The translations under genes were made by a program, and so were the position numbers. Shown here in pieces: positions 16,902 through 26,146 of a DNA stretch of 64,000 bases. The notes below the pieces were generated by a model. That model was given only the letters and a program-made list of their open reading frames with translations, ran no database searches and was not told where the DNA came from. The stretch's first letter is position 1, and each line of letters opens with the position of its first letter. The DNA lies in contig NZ_JPUG01000080.1 of assembly GCF_000739015.1 (NCBI RefSeq), positions 45,727-109,726 on the forward strand, in the 5' to 3' direction. The stretch comes from Microvirga sp. BSC39 (GTDB lineage Bacteria; Pseudomonadota; Alphaproteobacteria; Rhizobiales; Beijerinckiaceae).

Positions 16902-17831
16902 TTACTGTCCAGCGATGCCGAACCCAGGCAATTTTGGGACTTTCTCGGTCATAAATTGCAGAAAAGCTTTGGTCCGGAGCGGCTGGTATCTGCGGGACGG
17001 ATAGACCAGATGAAGCGCCTGGGAGGGCATCCTCCATGTTGGAAGTAGACGGACCAAATCATCGGCATCAATTAGGTCTTGGACGAGCCAGGCTGGCGCC
17101 GTCCCTAACCCCATTCCTGCCAAAAAGCACTGGCGCAGGGCGAGCGAGTTGTTGACGCTATAGCGTCCTCGGGTCGAGACCATTATTGTCTCGCCATCGT
17201 TGGAAAACTCCATCTGGCTTCCAGAGCCGATGCCGGCATAGCGGATATACTCGTGCTCTTCGAGGTCTTTGGGGCTGCGTATTTGCCTTGTGCGCTTCAC
17301 ATAGTCCGGCCTTGCTACTAGAACGCGCGGCGACATCGCAATGTTGCGAGCGATGACGTTCGGCGGGAGATTATCCCCAAGCCGGACAGCCACATCGATA
17401 CCTTCTTCGACCATGTCGATCATGCGATCGTTGAGGATCAGTTCAACTTCGATCTGTGGGTAAATTGTGAGGAATTCGAGAAACAAGCCATTCAGGCGCA
17501 ATTCGCCTAGCCCCACAGGTGCACTGATCCGCAGCATCCCCGTAAGCCGGTGGGTCTGGCCTCGCGCTTCCGCAACAGCCTCGGCATACTCCTCAATCAC
17601 CCCTTTGCTTCGCGCGTAAAAGCGCCTGCCCTCTTCGGTCGGCGTTAGGCTGGTCGTCGTTCTATCGAGCAGCCGGACCCCCAAGTTTCGCTCGAGAGCA
17701 GCGATAGCCTTGCTTATCGTGGGCTGGCTGACGCGTTCCTCTCGTGCGGCGGCAGAAAAGCTCCCCAATTCGATAACGCGCGTGAACATCCGCATTGATT
17801 GGAGTGAGTCCACCTTATTCCCCATAGGCAT
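16902..17831 (-). CDS. LysR family transcriptional regulator
   Basis: A full-length 309-residue LysR protein. The HTH (about residues 10-65: MRMFTRVIELGSFSAAARE, VSQPTISKAIAALERNLG) precedes the periplasmic-binding-like effector domain with GIDVAVRLGDNLPPNVIARN and GMGLGTAPAWLVQDLI. A second Met at residue 3 could also start it. It is divergent from the SDR gene at 17916 with an 84-base spacer. LysR proteins commonly control the divergent neighbour, so that oxidoreductase is the probable target. Confidence 0.9.
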   Translation of the reverse strand: MPMGNKVDSLQSMRMFTRVIELGSFSAAAREERVSQPTISKAIAALERNLGVRLLDRTTTSLTPTEEGRRFYARSKGVIEEYAEAVAEARGQTHRLTGMLRISAPVGLGELRLNGLFLEFLTIYPQIEVELILNDRMIDMVEEGIDVAVRLGDNLPPNVIARNIAMSPRVLVARPDYVKRTRQIRSPKDLEEHEYIRYAGIGSGSQMEFSNDGETIMVSTRGRYSVNNSLALRQCFLAGMGLGTAPAWLVQDLIDADDLVRLLPTWRMPSQALHLVYPSRRYQPLRTKAFLQFMTEKVPKLPGFGIAGQ

Positions 17832-17915
17832 GAGCTATATGCCATGTTAGCGCAATCAGTAATGAAGTGGAATGAGATAGGGTCGTTTGCGTAGTCATTT
17901 TTGTGAGGAAGTCGG

Positions 17916-18650
17916 ATGACCATTCTATCCCCGACATCGCTGCATGACAGCCACGTCGTTGTGTTTGGCGGAAGCTCTGGCATCGGCTTAGCGACAGCTA
18001 TAGCCGCAAAGGCTAAGGGAGCGAACATCACCATCGTCGGCAGGACACTGGAAAAGCTTCAGAGCGCCGCCGATAGTATTGGAGGTGCCCAGACAGCCAT
18101 GGCCGATTTAGCGAGCAGGCAGAGCATCGAGGCTGTGTTCGATAGCATATCGCGGGTCGATCACTTGGTGATCACCGGAGGTGGCGTGCATGCAGGTAAG
18201 CTGGCGGATTCCGACCCGGGCAGGCTGCTGACTGAGGTCAACGAACATATCGCCGGATCTCTGTACGCAGTAAAGGCCGCTATCTCTCGGATTCCTCCCA
18301 CTGGTTCGATTGTTCTGATGGGCGGGCAGCTTTCAGATCGTCCGTCCGGAAACGGGACCTCAGTTATGGCTTTGGCTTGCCGCGGCATAGAAGCACTTGC
18401 GCGCTCACTTGCACTCGAATTCAAACCAATCCGCGTCAACGTGATCTCGCCAGGCTTCGTTGATACCCCTCTGTACGATGCTTTCGGAAAAGAAGGCCGC
18501 GCAGCGTTATTGGCGCAGGCTGCAGATGTTCTGCCAGTCGGGCGCATTGGCCGTCCGGATGAAATCGCAGATGCGATCATCTTCCTTCTCACCAATGGCT
18601 ACATGAATTGTGAAGTCTTGCATATCGATGGCGGCGGGCGTTTCGTCTGA
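17916..18650 (+). CDS. SDR family oxidoreductase (atypical active site)
   Basis: A 244-residue classical-SDR fold protein. The nucleotide-binding motif is intact (VVFGGSSGIGLATAIA), and VNVISPGFVDTPLYDAFG and a terminal INGY/IDGGGRFV-type end are present. The catalytic YxxxK is absent: the expected position reads SVMALACRGIEALARSLALE, with no Tyr or Lys. It may therefore be non-catalytic or belong to an SDR branch with altered chemistry. A Shine-Dalgarno GAGGAA precedes the ATG. It is divergent from the LysR gene at 16902-17831. A hairpin follows the stop. Confidence 0.85.
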   Translation: MTILSPTSLHDSHVVVFGGSSGIGLATAIAAKAKGANITIVGRTLEKLQSAADSIGGAQTAMADLASRQSIEAVFDSISRVDHLVITGGGVHAGKLADSDPGRLLTEVNEHIAGSLYAVKAAISRIPPTGSIVLMGGQLSDRPSGNGTSVMALACRGIEALARSLALEFKPIRVNVISPGFVDTPLYDAFGKEGRAALLAQAADVLPVGRIGRPDEIADAIIFLLTNGYMNCEVLHIDGGGRFV

Positions 18651-18688
18651 GTTCTGCGTTCCTCAAGGATGTGGGGAGCCACAACGTG

Positions 18689-18712
18689 CGCCGGAAACAT
18701 CATATTCCGGCG
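18689..18712. terminator. Hairpin after SDR gene
   Basis: Arms CGCCGGAA (18689-18696) and TTCCGGCG (18705-18712) pair around an 8-base AT-rich loop, 38 bases after the SDR stop. A second inverted repeat, AGGGTGAT with ATCACCCT, follows within about 45 bases. No U-tract is present. Confidence 0.45.
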
Positions 18713-18924
18713 ACCTGTAGGGTGATAAGCGATAGGGTGCCGCTCATCACCCTAATATAGATCCTTGCGGTCGCAGAGCATCTGAATATCCGACATGCCG
18801 CCAGCGACCTCAGAGTTGCGCAGTCGATCGTCAGCGGTACTCCTGTTCCTAAAGGGCGGGTCGCGCCGGCGAGAGGCGTCGGGCGAAGCCTCTGTCTCGC
18901 CGGCGGACGCGGCCAGTACCGCGA

Positions 18925-19935
18925 TCAGAGCCTGTCCCCCAGTGTGATCGCGATCTTGCCGAAGTGACCGGCGCGCGACAGCATCGCATATGCGCCAGCC
19001 GCGTCATCGAATTCATGGACTTGGTCAACCACTGGGCGGATCCTAGCGGTGTTGATGGCCCGGACGGCCTCTCGCAGGTCCGCCACCGATCCGGTGTTGC
19101 TGCCGACAACCCTCAGCATCTTCAGGATGATGGGGAACAGCGAGGTCTTGAGTTCGTCGCCGCTGAGAAAACCGACCACGAAGACGGTGCCCTCCGCGGC
19201 GGCGGCATTGAGGGAGCGCGCAAACGTCTTGGCGCCGCCGGTCTCTACCACTAGATCGGCACCCACCCCGCCCGTCAGTTCCAGAACCCGCAGGTCCCAG
19301 TCCGGGTTTGATGCGTAATTGATCGTCTCATCAGCCCCAAGTGCCTTCGCCCGCTCCAGCTTCTCGTTGGACGAGGAGGTGATGATCACCCGTGCGCCTG
19401 ATGCCTTGGCGAATTGTAAGGCAAACAGGCTTACGCCACCGGTGCCGAGCAGAAGCACCGTGCTCCCCGGGCGCACCACCGCCGTCCGAACGGCCCTCCA
19501 TGCGGTGGTCGCCGCAATCGGAAGGGTAGCAGCCTCGGTGAAGGAGAGATGCTGAGGCATCGGCACGAGGCTCGCTGCGGGGACAACAGTGTAGTCGGCA
19601 AGTGACCCCGGCATGGTGATGCCGCGCATCCGCCGGCTGGTATACGTCGGGAGAGGTCCAGCGGACCAGTCTGGCAGGAAGTGCGGGATAACGCGATCTC
19701 CTACAGCCAGACCGGTCACATCAGGGCCGGTCTCTACCACTTCCCCGGCGCCGTCTGCCACGGGGATAAGCGGCAAGGTTGCGGGGAAGGCCCCGGTCGC
19801 CACCGCAAGGTCGACATAATTCAGGCTCGCGGCCCGCAGGCGGACGAGAACCTCACCAGCCCCGGGGCGGGGCTGCGGAACATCGACCACACGCAGGGCG
19901 TCAAGGCTCGGAGCTTCAAGGTGATAGGCACGCAT
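18925..19935 (-). CDS. Zinc-type/MDR alcohol dehydrogenase family protein
   Basis: A 336-residue medium-chain dehydrogenase/reductase. The GroES-like half (about 1-120: GEVLVRLRAASLNYVDLAV, VADGAGEVVETGPDV) is followed by the Rossmann half (VLLLGTGGVSLFALQFAKAS, then ALGADETINY). The Cys ligands of structural zinc are not seen, which suggests a quinone-reductase-like or zinc-independent subgroup. I start at the ATG at 19935 (MRAYHLEAP) with GAGGA upstream; a TTG nine bases earlier adds three residues. It is divergent from the LysR gene at 20017, a typical regulator-target pair. Confidence 0.88.
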   Translation of the reverse strand: MRAYHLEAPSLDALRVVDVPQPRPGAGEVLVRLRAASLNYVDLAVATGAFPATLPLIPVADGAGEVVETGPDVTGLAVGDRVIPHFLPDWSAGPLPTYTSRRMRGITMPGSLADYTVVPAASLVPMPQHLSFTEAATLPIAATTAWRAVRTAVVRPGSTVLLLGTGGVSLFALQFAKASGARVIITSSSNEKLERAKALGADETINYASNPDWDLRVLELTGGVGADLVVETGGAKTFARSLNAAAAEGTVFVVGFLSGDELKTSLFPIILKMLRVVGSNTGSVADLREAVRAINTARIRPVVDQVHEFDDAAGAYAMLSRAGHFGKIAITLGDRL

Positions 19936-20016
19936 CGGAAACAATCCTCGGTATCGGTTGAGCGATGTCCATGAAGCTAGCCGCTTGCAGCTTGGCCTTT
20001 AATCCGGTTCCTGTGC

Positions 20017-21015
20017 ATGATATTGCTGCATACCATGCACGAATTGAGCGATCAGGGTCTGGAAGAGATGGCCGCCCTTCTGGCGGTCCTGGACAACGGC
20101 GGCTTCGCACCCGCCGCTCGGGTTCTTGGGCGTGATCCGTCAGTTCTATCGCGCCGGGTCTCAGCGCTTGAGCGGCGGCTTGGAGTCCGGCTGCTGGAAC
20201 GCACGACGCGGCGGGTCACACCGACGGAAGCGGGGCGCCGTTTCGCTGATCGGACGCGGGTGGCCTTGACGCTGCTGGCCGATGCCGAGCGGGAAGCCGC
20301 AGACGCCGGTGCCGCTCCCCAGGGTACCCTCCGGCTGTCCCTGCCGGAGGCTTTCGGCCGGTTGTGGATCGCGCCACTGCTGCCTGACTTCCTTGCTGCC
20401 TATCCCCGTGTGCGGGTCGAGGCTTTCTACAGCGACCGCTTCGTCGATCTGGTGGGTGAGGGCATCGACCTCGCAATTCGCATCGGCCGGCTTTCCGACA
20501 GCTCGCTCGTCGCGCGTAAGCTGGGGGTTGAGAGACGACTGATCTGTGCTGCTCCCTCTTACCTCGCTGCTCGGGGAACCCCGCAGATGCCCACCGATCT
20601 TGCTGCGCACGATGGTCTGCTCTTTGCCCTGTTCGATTCGCCTTCGGAATGGCACTTCAACCGGGCGCGCGAGCATGCGCGGGTGCGGGTATCCGGTCCT
20701 CTGCTAACCGACAACGCCGAAAGTCTCGTCCATGCAGCGGTGGCCGGAAAAGGCATCCTAATGTGTTCGGAGTGGCTGGTCGGCCGGGAACTGACCAGCG
20801 GGCGCCTAGTCCGGCTGCTGCCGGACTGGGCCGTCGGTGGGAATACCGGCGGCGAGGCCGCCATCCATCTGGTCCGGCCATCCGGGCGTTTCACGGCCGG
20901 CAAGACCCGTGCCTTCGCTGACTGGGTCGCTGCACGGCTGTCGCCGCTGCCTTGGGATCCGCCAGTCCAGGAACCGAGTGACCGCCGCGTTAATCGCGCG
21001 AACACGATGCCATGA
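20017..21015 (+). CDS. LysR family transcriptional regulator
   Basis: A 332-residue LysR protein. The HTH (LLAVLDNGGFAPAARVLG, PSVLSRRVSALERRLGVRLL) is followed by the effector domain (FGRLWIAPLLPDFLAAYPRV, EGIDLAIRIGRLSDSSLVAR, AAVAGKGILMCSEWLVG). The extra 20-30 residues at the C-terminus are low-complexity. An alternative start is the ATG at 20035. It is divergent from the dehydrogenase at 18925-19935, its likely target. It stops just before the broken GST gene. Confidence 0.88.
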   Translation: MILLHTMHELSDQGLEEMAALLAVLDNGGFAPAARVLGRDPSVLSRRVSALERRLGVRLLERTTRRVTPTEAGRRFADRTRVALTLLADAEREAADAGAAPQGTLRLSLPEAFGRLWIAPLLPDFLAAYPRVRVEAFYSDRFVDLVGEGIDLAIRIGRLSDSSLVARKLGVERRLICAAPSYLAARGTPQMPTDLAAHDGLLFALFDSPSEWHFNRAREHARVRVSGPLLTDNAESLVHAAVAGKGILMCSEWLVGRELTSGRLVRLLPDWAVGGNTGGEAAIHLVRPSGRFTAGKTRAFADWVAARLSPLPWDPPVQEPSDRRVNRANTMP

Positions 21016-21023
21016 TGGAAGCC

Positions 21024-21351
21024 CTAAGGCTCTCCGTCGCGGCCGTACTGGCGGAAGCCCGGGCGCTCGCACAGCCGCTCATAATAGCGGCTGATGTTGG
21101 ACAGGGGCGGGTGCTCCTGGAGCGATCGCAAACGATGAATCGACAGGCCGGTCGGAATATCGACGAGCGTGAACGTGTCGCCGCACATGTAGCCGCCTGA
21201 GCCGGCCAGATGCGCATCGATCACGGCAAGCATGCGAGAGCACGTCGCGAGTGAGCGCCGAATCGCCTCCGGGTCCCGGTGGTCGGGGTTCTTCCGGATC
21301 AATCCCTGGAAGGCGACCCACCAAGCATTGTTGAGGTCCGCCTCGCCGATC
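21024..21351 (-). pseudogene. Glutathione S-transferase, C-terminal fragment
   Basis: The reverse strand reads GEADLNNAWWVAFQGLIRKN, PEAIRRSLATCSRMLAVIDA and YMCGDTFTLVDIPTGLSIHR, ending with YYERLCERPGFRQYG. This is the all-helical C-terminal domain of a GST, ending at TAG (21024-21026). The N-terminal thioredoxin-like domain is missing, and the frame runs at about 21350 straight into a plus-strand MFS fragment. Confidence 0.75.
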
Positions 21352-22261
21352 TCCCGACCATCTTTGCCAGCCGCTTGGTTCTCGGTGTCGCTGTGGCGCT
21401 CATCATGACGGCACAGACCGCGCTCATCGGCGACTACTTCACCAGTGACGACCGGAGCGCGTTATCAGGACTTCAGATATCTGCTCGGAACTTCGGCGGG
21501 CTCGCCTTCATCTCGCTCGCTGGATGGTTCGCAGCGATGTCGCCGCGACTGCCATTCGCGATCTATGCAGTCCTCGCGGCTTTCCTGCCATTAATGTGGA
21601 AGGTGATCACGGACCCATCACCGACAACGCCCACTCCTGGTGCTAGGGCGTTGGGCAGCCCCCAGAGCGTTCATCATGGGGCTTCGTCTTTGCTTTGCTC
21701 GTGCTACTCCAGGCTGTAACGAACATGATCTTTTTCGTCATGCCGACCCAGTTGTCATTTTTCTTCGAAGCGGCAGGCTACGATAGCCCGGTGTTGACTG
21801 GCTCGGCGCTCGGCATCCTGATGCTCTCCGGCGGCAGCCCGCGCTGCTATATGGCCGGGCCCAGGGGGCAACCGGCTACGGCGGCGTCTTCGCTCTGGGC
21901 TATGGTGCGATGGCGCTTGGTTTCGCGTTGCTGGCCCTTGCGGCGACACCTCTGACCTGGTTCGTGGCAGCCGCTGCCATCGGTGCAGGCTATGCCTTAG
22001 TGTCGCCAAGCTTCGTGACCCTTGCCTTGGGGTTGCTTCGCCCCGGCGGAGAGGGCTGGCTGGCGGTGTCCTGACCGCTTCCGTGTTCATCGGCCAGTTC
22101 TGTTCGCCCCTCCTGAGCACACCATTGATCGCGACATACGGTCATGAGGGACCCTTCCGCAGCACTGCCTTGCTGCTTGTTGCGACGGCCGTTGGGGCTG
22201 GCTTGAAGGCCTGCGCGACAGGACTGCATGCATCAAAAGGCTGGGTCCAAACGACGGAGTA
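21345..22261 (+). pseudogene. MFS transporter remnant, truncated and frameshifted
   Basis: The pieces read consecutively but in changing frames: LPTIFASRLVLGVAVALIMT through WFAAMSPRLPFAIYAVLAAF (to about 21610), LLQAVTNMIFFVMPTQLSFF (from 21695), ALLYGRAQGATGYGGVFALG (from 21841) and RGLAGGVLTASVFIGQFCSP (from about 22048). Together these cover transmembrane helices of an MFS exporter from roughly helix 4 on. The N-terminal helices are missing, and at least three frameshifts make it non-functional. Confidence 0.75.
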
Positions 22262-22587
22262 GCGGCACACGCAGGAACAAGGATTGGATCCCGAACCGAA
22301 CTGTAGGAGAGGTGCCTCTTCGCCCTTCTGGGACTATGCCCAAGGGTGGCTTTGCCCACCGAAACGGACTTTCGAGGAGGGTACGAGGCCATCAGCGCCT
22401 GATCCAGTGCAGACTTGCGGGGCGGATGTCCAGGAGCTCTACACGTTGCAACACCAGAGACAGAAAGCCGTTCAGGTCAGGGCCGACAATCAGCAACGGT
22501 GATCAGTCGCATTCCATCACTGCATTGGTTCTCAGTTGATTCCGCTGGTAGGAAAAGGCCGAGTCCAATCATCCTTCGGAGCCTGCT
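22262..22587. other. Intergenic stretch, nothing recognised
   Basis: I see no gene, terminator or repeat that I can support between the MFS remnant and the PhzF gene. Confidence 0.6.
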
Positions 22588-23475
22588 GTGCCCCGCTTCC
22601 CGTACGAGACTGTAGACGTCTTCACCGACCGCGCCTTCGGCGGCAATCCGCTGGCAGTATTCACGGATGCGCGTGGACTGTCCGACACGCAGATGCAGGC
22701 GCTCGCGGCGGAGATGAACTACAGCGAGACAACGTTCGTCCTGCCATCCGCGGATCCGGCCAATGATGCCTGCGTGCGCATCTTCCATCGCACGGCCGAG
22801 ATGCCCTTCGCCGGCCATCCCAATGTCGGTACGGCCTTTGTGCTGGCGTGCCACGGCCGCGACCGCGACGGCGTGCTGCGGTTCGAGCAGAAGGCCGGAC
22901 TGGTCGAAATCACTGTGGAGCGCGATGCGGCTGGAGCGGTGACAGGGGCAGTGATTGCGGCGCCGCAGGCCTTGTCCCTCGGTATGGAGTTGCCGATCGA
23001 CGAGATCGCCACCTGCGTCGGGCTTTCACGGGATGATATCGCTACATCAGCCCACAAGCCGGTGCACGCCTCAGTCGGTGTCAAGTTCGTGCTGATGCAG
23101 ATCAGGCCGGACGCTCTTGCCAGAGCGACGCCTGATCTCGCTGCTTTTCGCAAGCTCGTGCGGCTGCATGGCGAGCTGGCCGGACGCTTGTCCCTGTTCC
23201 TCTATGCGCGTGACGGTGACACGATTCGAGCCCGGATGTTCGCCCCACTTGCGGGCACCTGGGAAGATCCGGCCACGGGCAGCGCCAGCGCTGCGCTTGG
23301 TGCGCTGCTGCTCTCGCTCGATGGTGGTGACAAGGCCGCCTTCAGCATTATACAGGGCGTCGAGATAGGCCGGCCGAGCGCGCTCAAGGTGATGTCATGG
23401 CGCGCCGAGGACGGCTATCGCTCGCGGGTCGGTGGCAGTTGCACCCCGATGTTCCGGGGCGAAGCGCTGCTCTAG
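22588..23475 (+). CDS. PhzF family isomerase/epimerase-like protein
   Basis: A 295-residue protein with the two-domain PhzF fold (diaminopimelate-epimerase-like). The conserved catalytic Glu is in MNYSETTFVLP, GHP is in MPFAGHPNVGTAFVL, and the C-domain motif WEDPATGSASAALGALLLS is intact. PhzF itself isomerises a phenazine precursor, but most chromosomal members have no assigned substrate. It starts with GTG at 22588 (MPRFPYETVDVFTDRAFGG), matching the family's N-terminus. A decayed second copy lies at 46809-47099. Confidence 0.88.
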   Translation: MPRFPYETVDVFTDRAFGGNPLAVFTDARGLSDTQMQALAAEMNYSETTFVLPSADPANDACVRIFHRTAEMPFAGHPNVGTAFVLACHGRDRDGVLRFEQKAGLVEITVERDAAGAVTGAVIAAPQALSLGMELPIDEIATCVGLSRDDIATSAHKPVHASVGVKFVLMQIRPDALARATPDLAAFRKLVRLHGELAGRLSLFLYARDGDTIRARMFAPLAGTWEDPATGSASAALGALLLSLDGGDKAAFSIIQGVEIGRPSALKVMSWRAEDGYRSRVGGSCTPMFRGEALL

Positions 23476-23956
23476 ATGACCCGGTGCGCCAAGAGCGTCT
23501 CTCCGTGACATACAACCGGAATCAGGCAAGGGCCGCTTCTAACATGGGGCGGAAGTAGACTGGAGTTCAGCTTCCGGGAGTGACACCGGACGCTCATGAA
23601 CGAGCGCCAATTTCCTTGTCCGACCCGACTGAGACTTCTAACCGGCAAACCGGGATGGATCGGTAGGCGGGCTCGTAGAGGGCCGCAGGAGTGCCATGCC
23701 TTCTGCGGGCGGAGTGAAGATCGCAGTAGAGCCGAAAGTGTTCAGGATCTCCGAGCCAGTCTACGCTCCATCCCTGTTTCTGAAAAATCGTACCGTGCAG
23801 AGATGCGCTATAGATCATGCCGAGAAGTGCAATCTGCAGTATAGCTTGTGCGATGCAGAGAAATTGCTATGCCGGCAGCACGACCACCTTCTCCTTAACC
23901 GGCACACGCGCATATAGCGGGATCATGTTCTGACTGAGGAGATCGAAGGATTTTAC
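23476..23956. other. Intergenic region with dispersed repeat copy
   Basis: About 480 bases without a supportable gene. Its first 130 bases are related to the flank of the second PhzF copy (47100-47232) and include copy A of dispersed repeat family 1 (23531-23606). Confidence 0.6.
23531..23606. repeat. Dispersed repeat family 1, copy A
   Basis: Aligns with 47156-47232 and 62633-62707. Conserved blocks are GGCCGCTTCT, then GGAAGTAGACTG, then ACACCGGACG and CATGAA at matched spacing. Confidence 0.55.
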
Positions 23957-24361
23957 CTATCGGATGGCCGTTGCTTGCGACCAGACGACCATCCAATGTC
24001 CACCACGATCCTCATAGGTGTCGGTGTGCCAGTAGCCACTGAGGGGAACTTTGTGCCCGTCGAAGACCACTTCGAGCTGAGCGCGATACCGAAGAACCGC
24101 AACCCCGTCGTAGAGCCGCACGGCGATGTCGCCTGGCTGCCATGTCACGTACTTGAGCTGCCCGGAGGCGATGGAACCCAAATAGTCCTGCTTTGAAAGG
24201 GCCACGCCAATCGGTGTTATCAGCTGGAAGTCTGGAGCATGAAAGTATTGTGCCTGATCTATATCGGCGCTGACCAGGGCGCGAAGCCTGGCACGTTCCG
24301 TTTCCCGCAGAAGATCGGCGTTGCTGGCCAGTGCGGACACGCTGGTGGTCGGGATTGTCAT
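23957..24361 (-). CDS. NTF2-like/SnoaL-fold protein (DUF4440-like)
   Basis: A 134-residue protein with an NTF2-like cone fold pattern: a helical start (RETERARLRALVSADID), then QYFHAPDFQLITPIGVALSK, VLRYRAQLEVVFDGHKV and GGHWMVVWSQAT. Such proteins are small ketosteroid-isomerase-like enzymes or binding proteins; no substrate can be assigned. I start at the ATG at 24361 (MTIPTTSVS) with GGAGA upstream; the frame continues open to 24490 but that part is not family-like. It lies downstream of the broken epimerase gene on the same strand. Confidence 0.7.
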   Translation of the reverse strand: MTIPTTSVSALASNADLLRETERARLRALVSADIDQAQYFHAPDFQLITPIGVALSKQDYLGSIASGQLKYVTWQPGDIAVRLYDGVAVLRYRAQLEVVFDGHKVPLSGYWHTDTYEDRGGHWMVVWSQATAIR

Positions 24362-24414
24362 GTGGTTCTCCAATTGCAAAAGTGGATCGCTTGATTTCTG
24401 TTGGAAGCGGCAGG

Positions 24415-25481
24415 TCAAGCGTGCTGGTTCGGCCTCATGGCGGGCACCAATCCAGGGTCGATGAGGCTTTGTGCACTGGCACGGATACACTCCTCGTCGG
24501 GTCGCGAGCTCCAGTTCAGTTTACGCCTTGCTTTTGCTGGGCGGACGCTCAGATCCCGACCGAGTTCGTGAACGATCTTTCGTGCGTTGGGATCCTCCTT
24601 TGCCATGTCTCTGATGACATCATCGGGGACCTCACGGGTCGGCAGCCGGGAAGCATGGTCGGGGAAGGCACGCGCAAGAACCGCCACCAACTCCTCGAGC
24701 TAGAACAACCCGCCGCCGGTAATCAAGCGTTGGCTGCCAGCCCCTGGATTTGTCATCGGTCGAATGTGGGCATCCGCAGCATCGCGCACATCCACAACGT
24801 AAAAGCCAAAGCGCGGGCTGCCCTCGAAGTGCCCCGACATCAGGTGGTGGATCAAACTAACAGATGTCCCAAACTTCTTACTGAGCAAAGGCCCGGGAAT
24901 CACGCTCGGATTTATGACAGCGAGGTCGAGCCCGACGTCCCGCGCAAAGGCCAAAGCAGCCTGTTCGGTCAGCGTCTTCGACTTGTAATAGGGGGTCGCA
25001 CGGGGGCTCTCCTGGTCGGTCCAATTCTCCTCGATGTAAGGTGCCTGGCCGTCGCCATGGTTCGTGGCTGCCACCGAAGATATCATGACGACACGCCTGA
25101 CCCGCGCCTGGCTTGCCGCGCGGAGCACTCGCAACACACCATCACGGGCCGTGCGGATCAGCTCACGCTCATCCTCTGGAACCCTGGCGGGAAGGACGAC
25201 GCCGTATGAATGACATATCGACAATCCTTGACGGCGGCAGCCCAGCCATCATCGCTGTCAAGATCGGCCCGCACAAAACTGAGTTTCTCCGCAACATCAC
25301 TATGACTATGGGATCCAAGTTCGTCACGTATCGCATCGCTCTCACCGACGTGCCGCAGGCTGCCCCGAAACTGATACCCTTGCTCGAGCAATTGCAAAGC
25401 GATGTGGCCAGCAAGAAATCCGCCAATGCCTGTCACCAGAACAGTCAGATTTCTAGGATCGTCATCGAGCGCAATGTTCAT
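24415..25481 (-). pseudogene. NAD-dependent epimerase/reductase (extended SDR), broken
   Basis: The 5' part (from ATG 25481) reads VLVTGIGGFLAGHIALQLLE and ends in VIHTASSFPP, where the frame breaks near 25195. The next frame continues PARVPEDERELIRTARDGVL, RVVMISSVAATNHGD and YYKSKTLTEQAALAFA, so the catalytic YxxxK is preserved. An in-frame TAG (24700-24702) after LITGGGLF then interrupts the last 90 residues, which resume with LEELVAVLARAFPDHAS. It is a dihydroflavonol-reductase-like extended SDR with one frameshift and one nonsense change. Confidence 0.8.
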
Positions 25482-25610
25482 CGGATATCCTTGCGGCCGC
25501 GTCCGCGGCGGCTCCCAAAAATGAAACAGGGAGTGATTGAGACGAGGTCGGCTTCGCCATGCAGGATGCCTGATCAAAGGCGCAATCATGTCGTCCGGCA
25601 TCCAATCGGC

Positions 25611-26057
25611 TTACTTCGTCGTGACGGTCACCAAGGCGGTCACCGGCTTGCCGTCCACCAGAACAGGCTTGTGGTGATCATCGGCAAGAAGAACGCCGAT
25701 TACATGCTGACCGGCAGCCTTCGGGCAATGGCCGAAGCGGGCCTTGATGAGGTTGCCCCCGAAGTCGCTGTTCATGCTGTTGTATGGCTTGCCTGGGATG
25801 TTGCACGTGTCCCCGTCCGGATCGATCTTCATATGCACATGGCCGCATTGTCGGTTCGTGCCGCACTGGCCTGCGGGCAGCAGTGCGAAGTTGCTCCTCA
25901 CCACAACGCCGATCGCCTTTTCAGGGTCATTCCCAAGATCAACGGCTGAACCGGGCTGTGGCCAGACAATCTCCAAGGTAGGCCGATCTTCAGCTTGAGC
26001 GAGCCCGAGCGGCGATGCCAGAAGAGCAAAAGTGATCATCAAGGCAGAGCGAAACAT
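25611..26057 (-). CDS. Secreted hypothetical protein (148 aa)
   Basis: A 148-residue protein with a Sec signal peptide (ALMITFALLASPLGLAQAED). The mature part has paired Cys (GQCGTNRQCGHVHMKIDPDG, CNIPGKPYN, FGHCPKAAGQH) and many His/Asp residues, suggesting a small disulfide-bonded and possibly metal-binding periplasmic protein. No family is named with confidence. The start ATG at 26057 has GGAG seven bases upstream. It is divergent from the TetR gene, sharing two operator-like repeats, and is the probable regulated target. Confidence 0.6.
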   Translation of the reverse strand: MFRSALMITFALLASPLGLAQAEDRPTLEIVWPQPGSAVDLGNDPEKAIGVVVRSNFALLPAGQCGTNRQCGHVHMKIDPDGDTCNIPGKPYNSMNSDFGGNLIKARFGHCPKAAGQHVIGVLLADDHHKPVLVDGKPVTALVTVTTK

Positions 26058-26075
26058 GTGGATCTCCATCTATGG

Positions 26076-26133
26076 TGTAATCACTGATTACATGCGAGAG
26101 GGGCCGGGTCAACAAAATAATCGCTGATTACAT
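26076..26133. promoter_or_regulatory. Paired TetR-operator-like repeats
   Basis: A perfect palindrome TGTAATCA-C-TGATTACA lies at 26076-26092. A second copy at 26116-26132 keeps the right arm TGATTACA and a partly degenerate left arm. The 16-base core TAATCxCTGATTACAT (26078-26093 and 26118-26133) is repeated 40 bases apart with one mismatch. They sit between the TetR gene and the divergent secreted-protein gene. Confidence 0.7.
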
Positions 26134-26146
26134 TTAAGCGTGCTAT

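Noticed and set aside
24331..25209. Plus-strand open frame (292 aa) over the broken epimerase
   Set aside because: It mirrors the reverse-strand epimerase, whose conserved SDR motifs show the coding strand.
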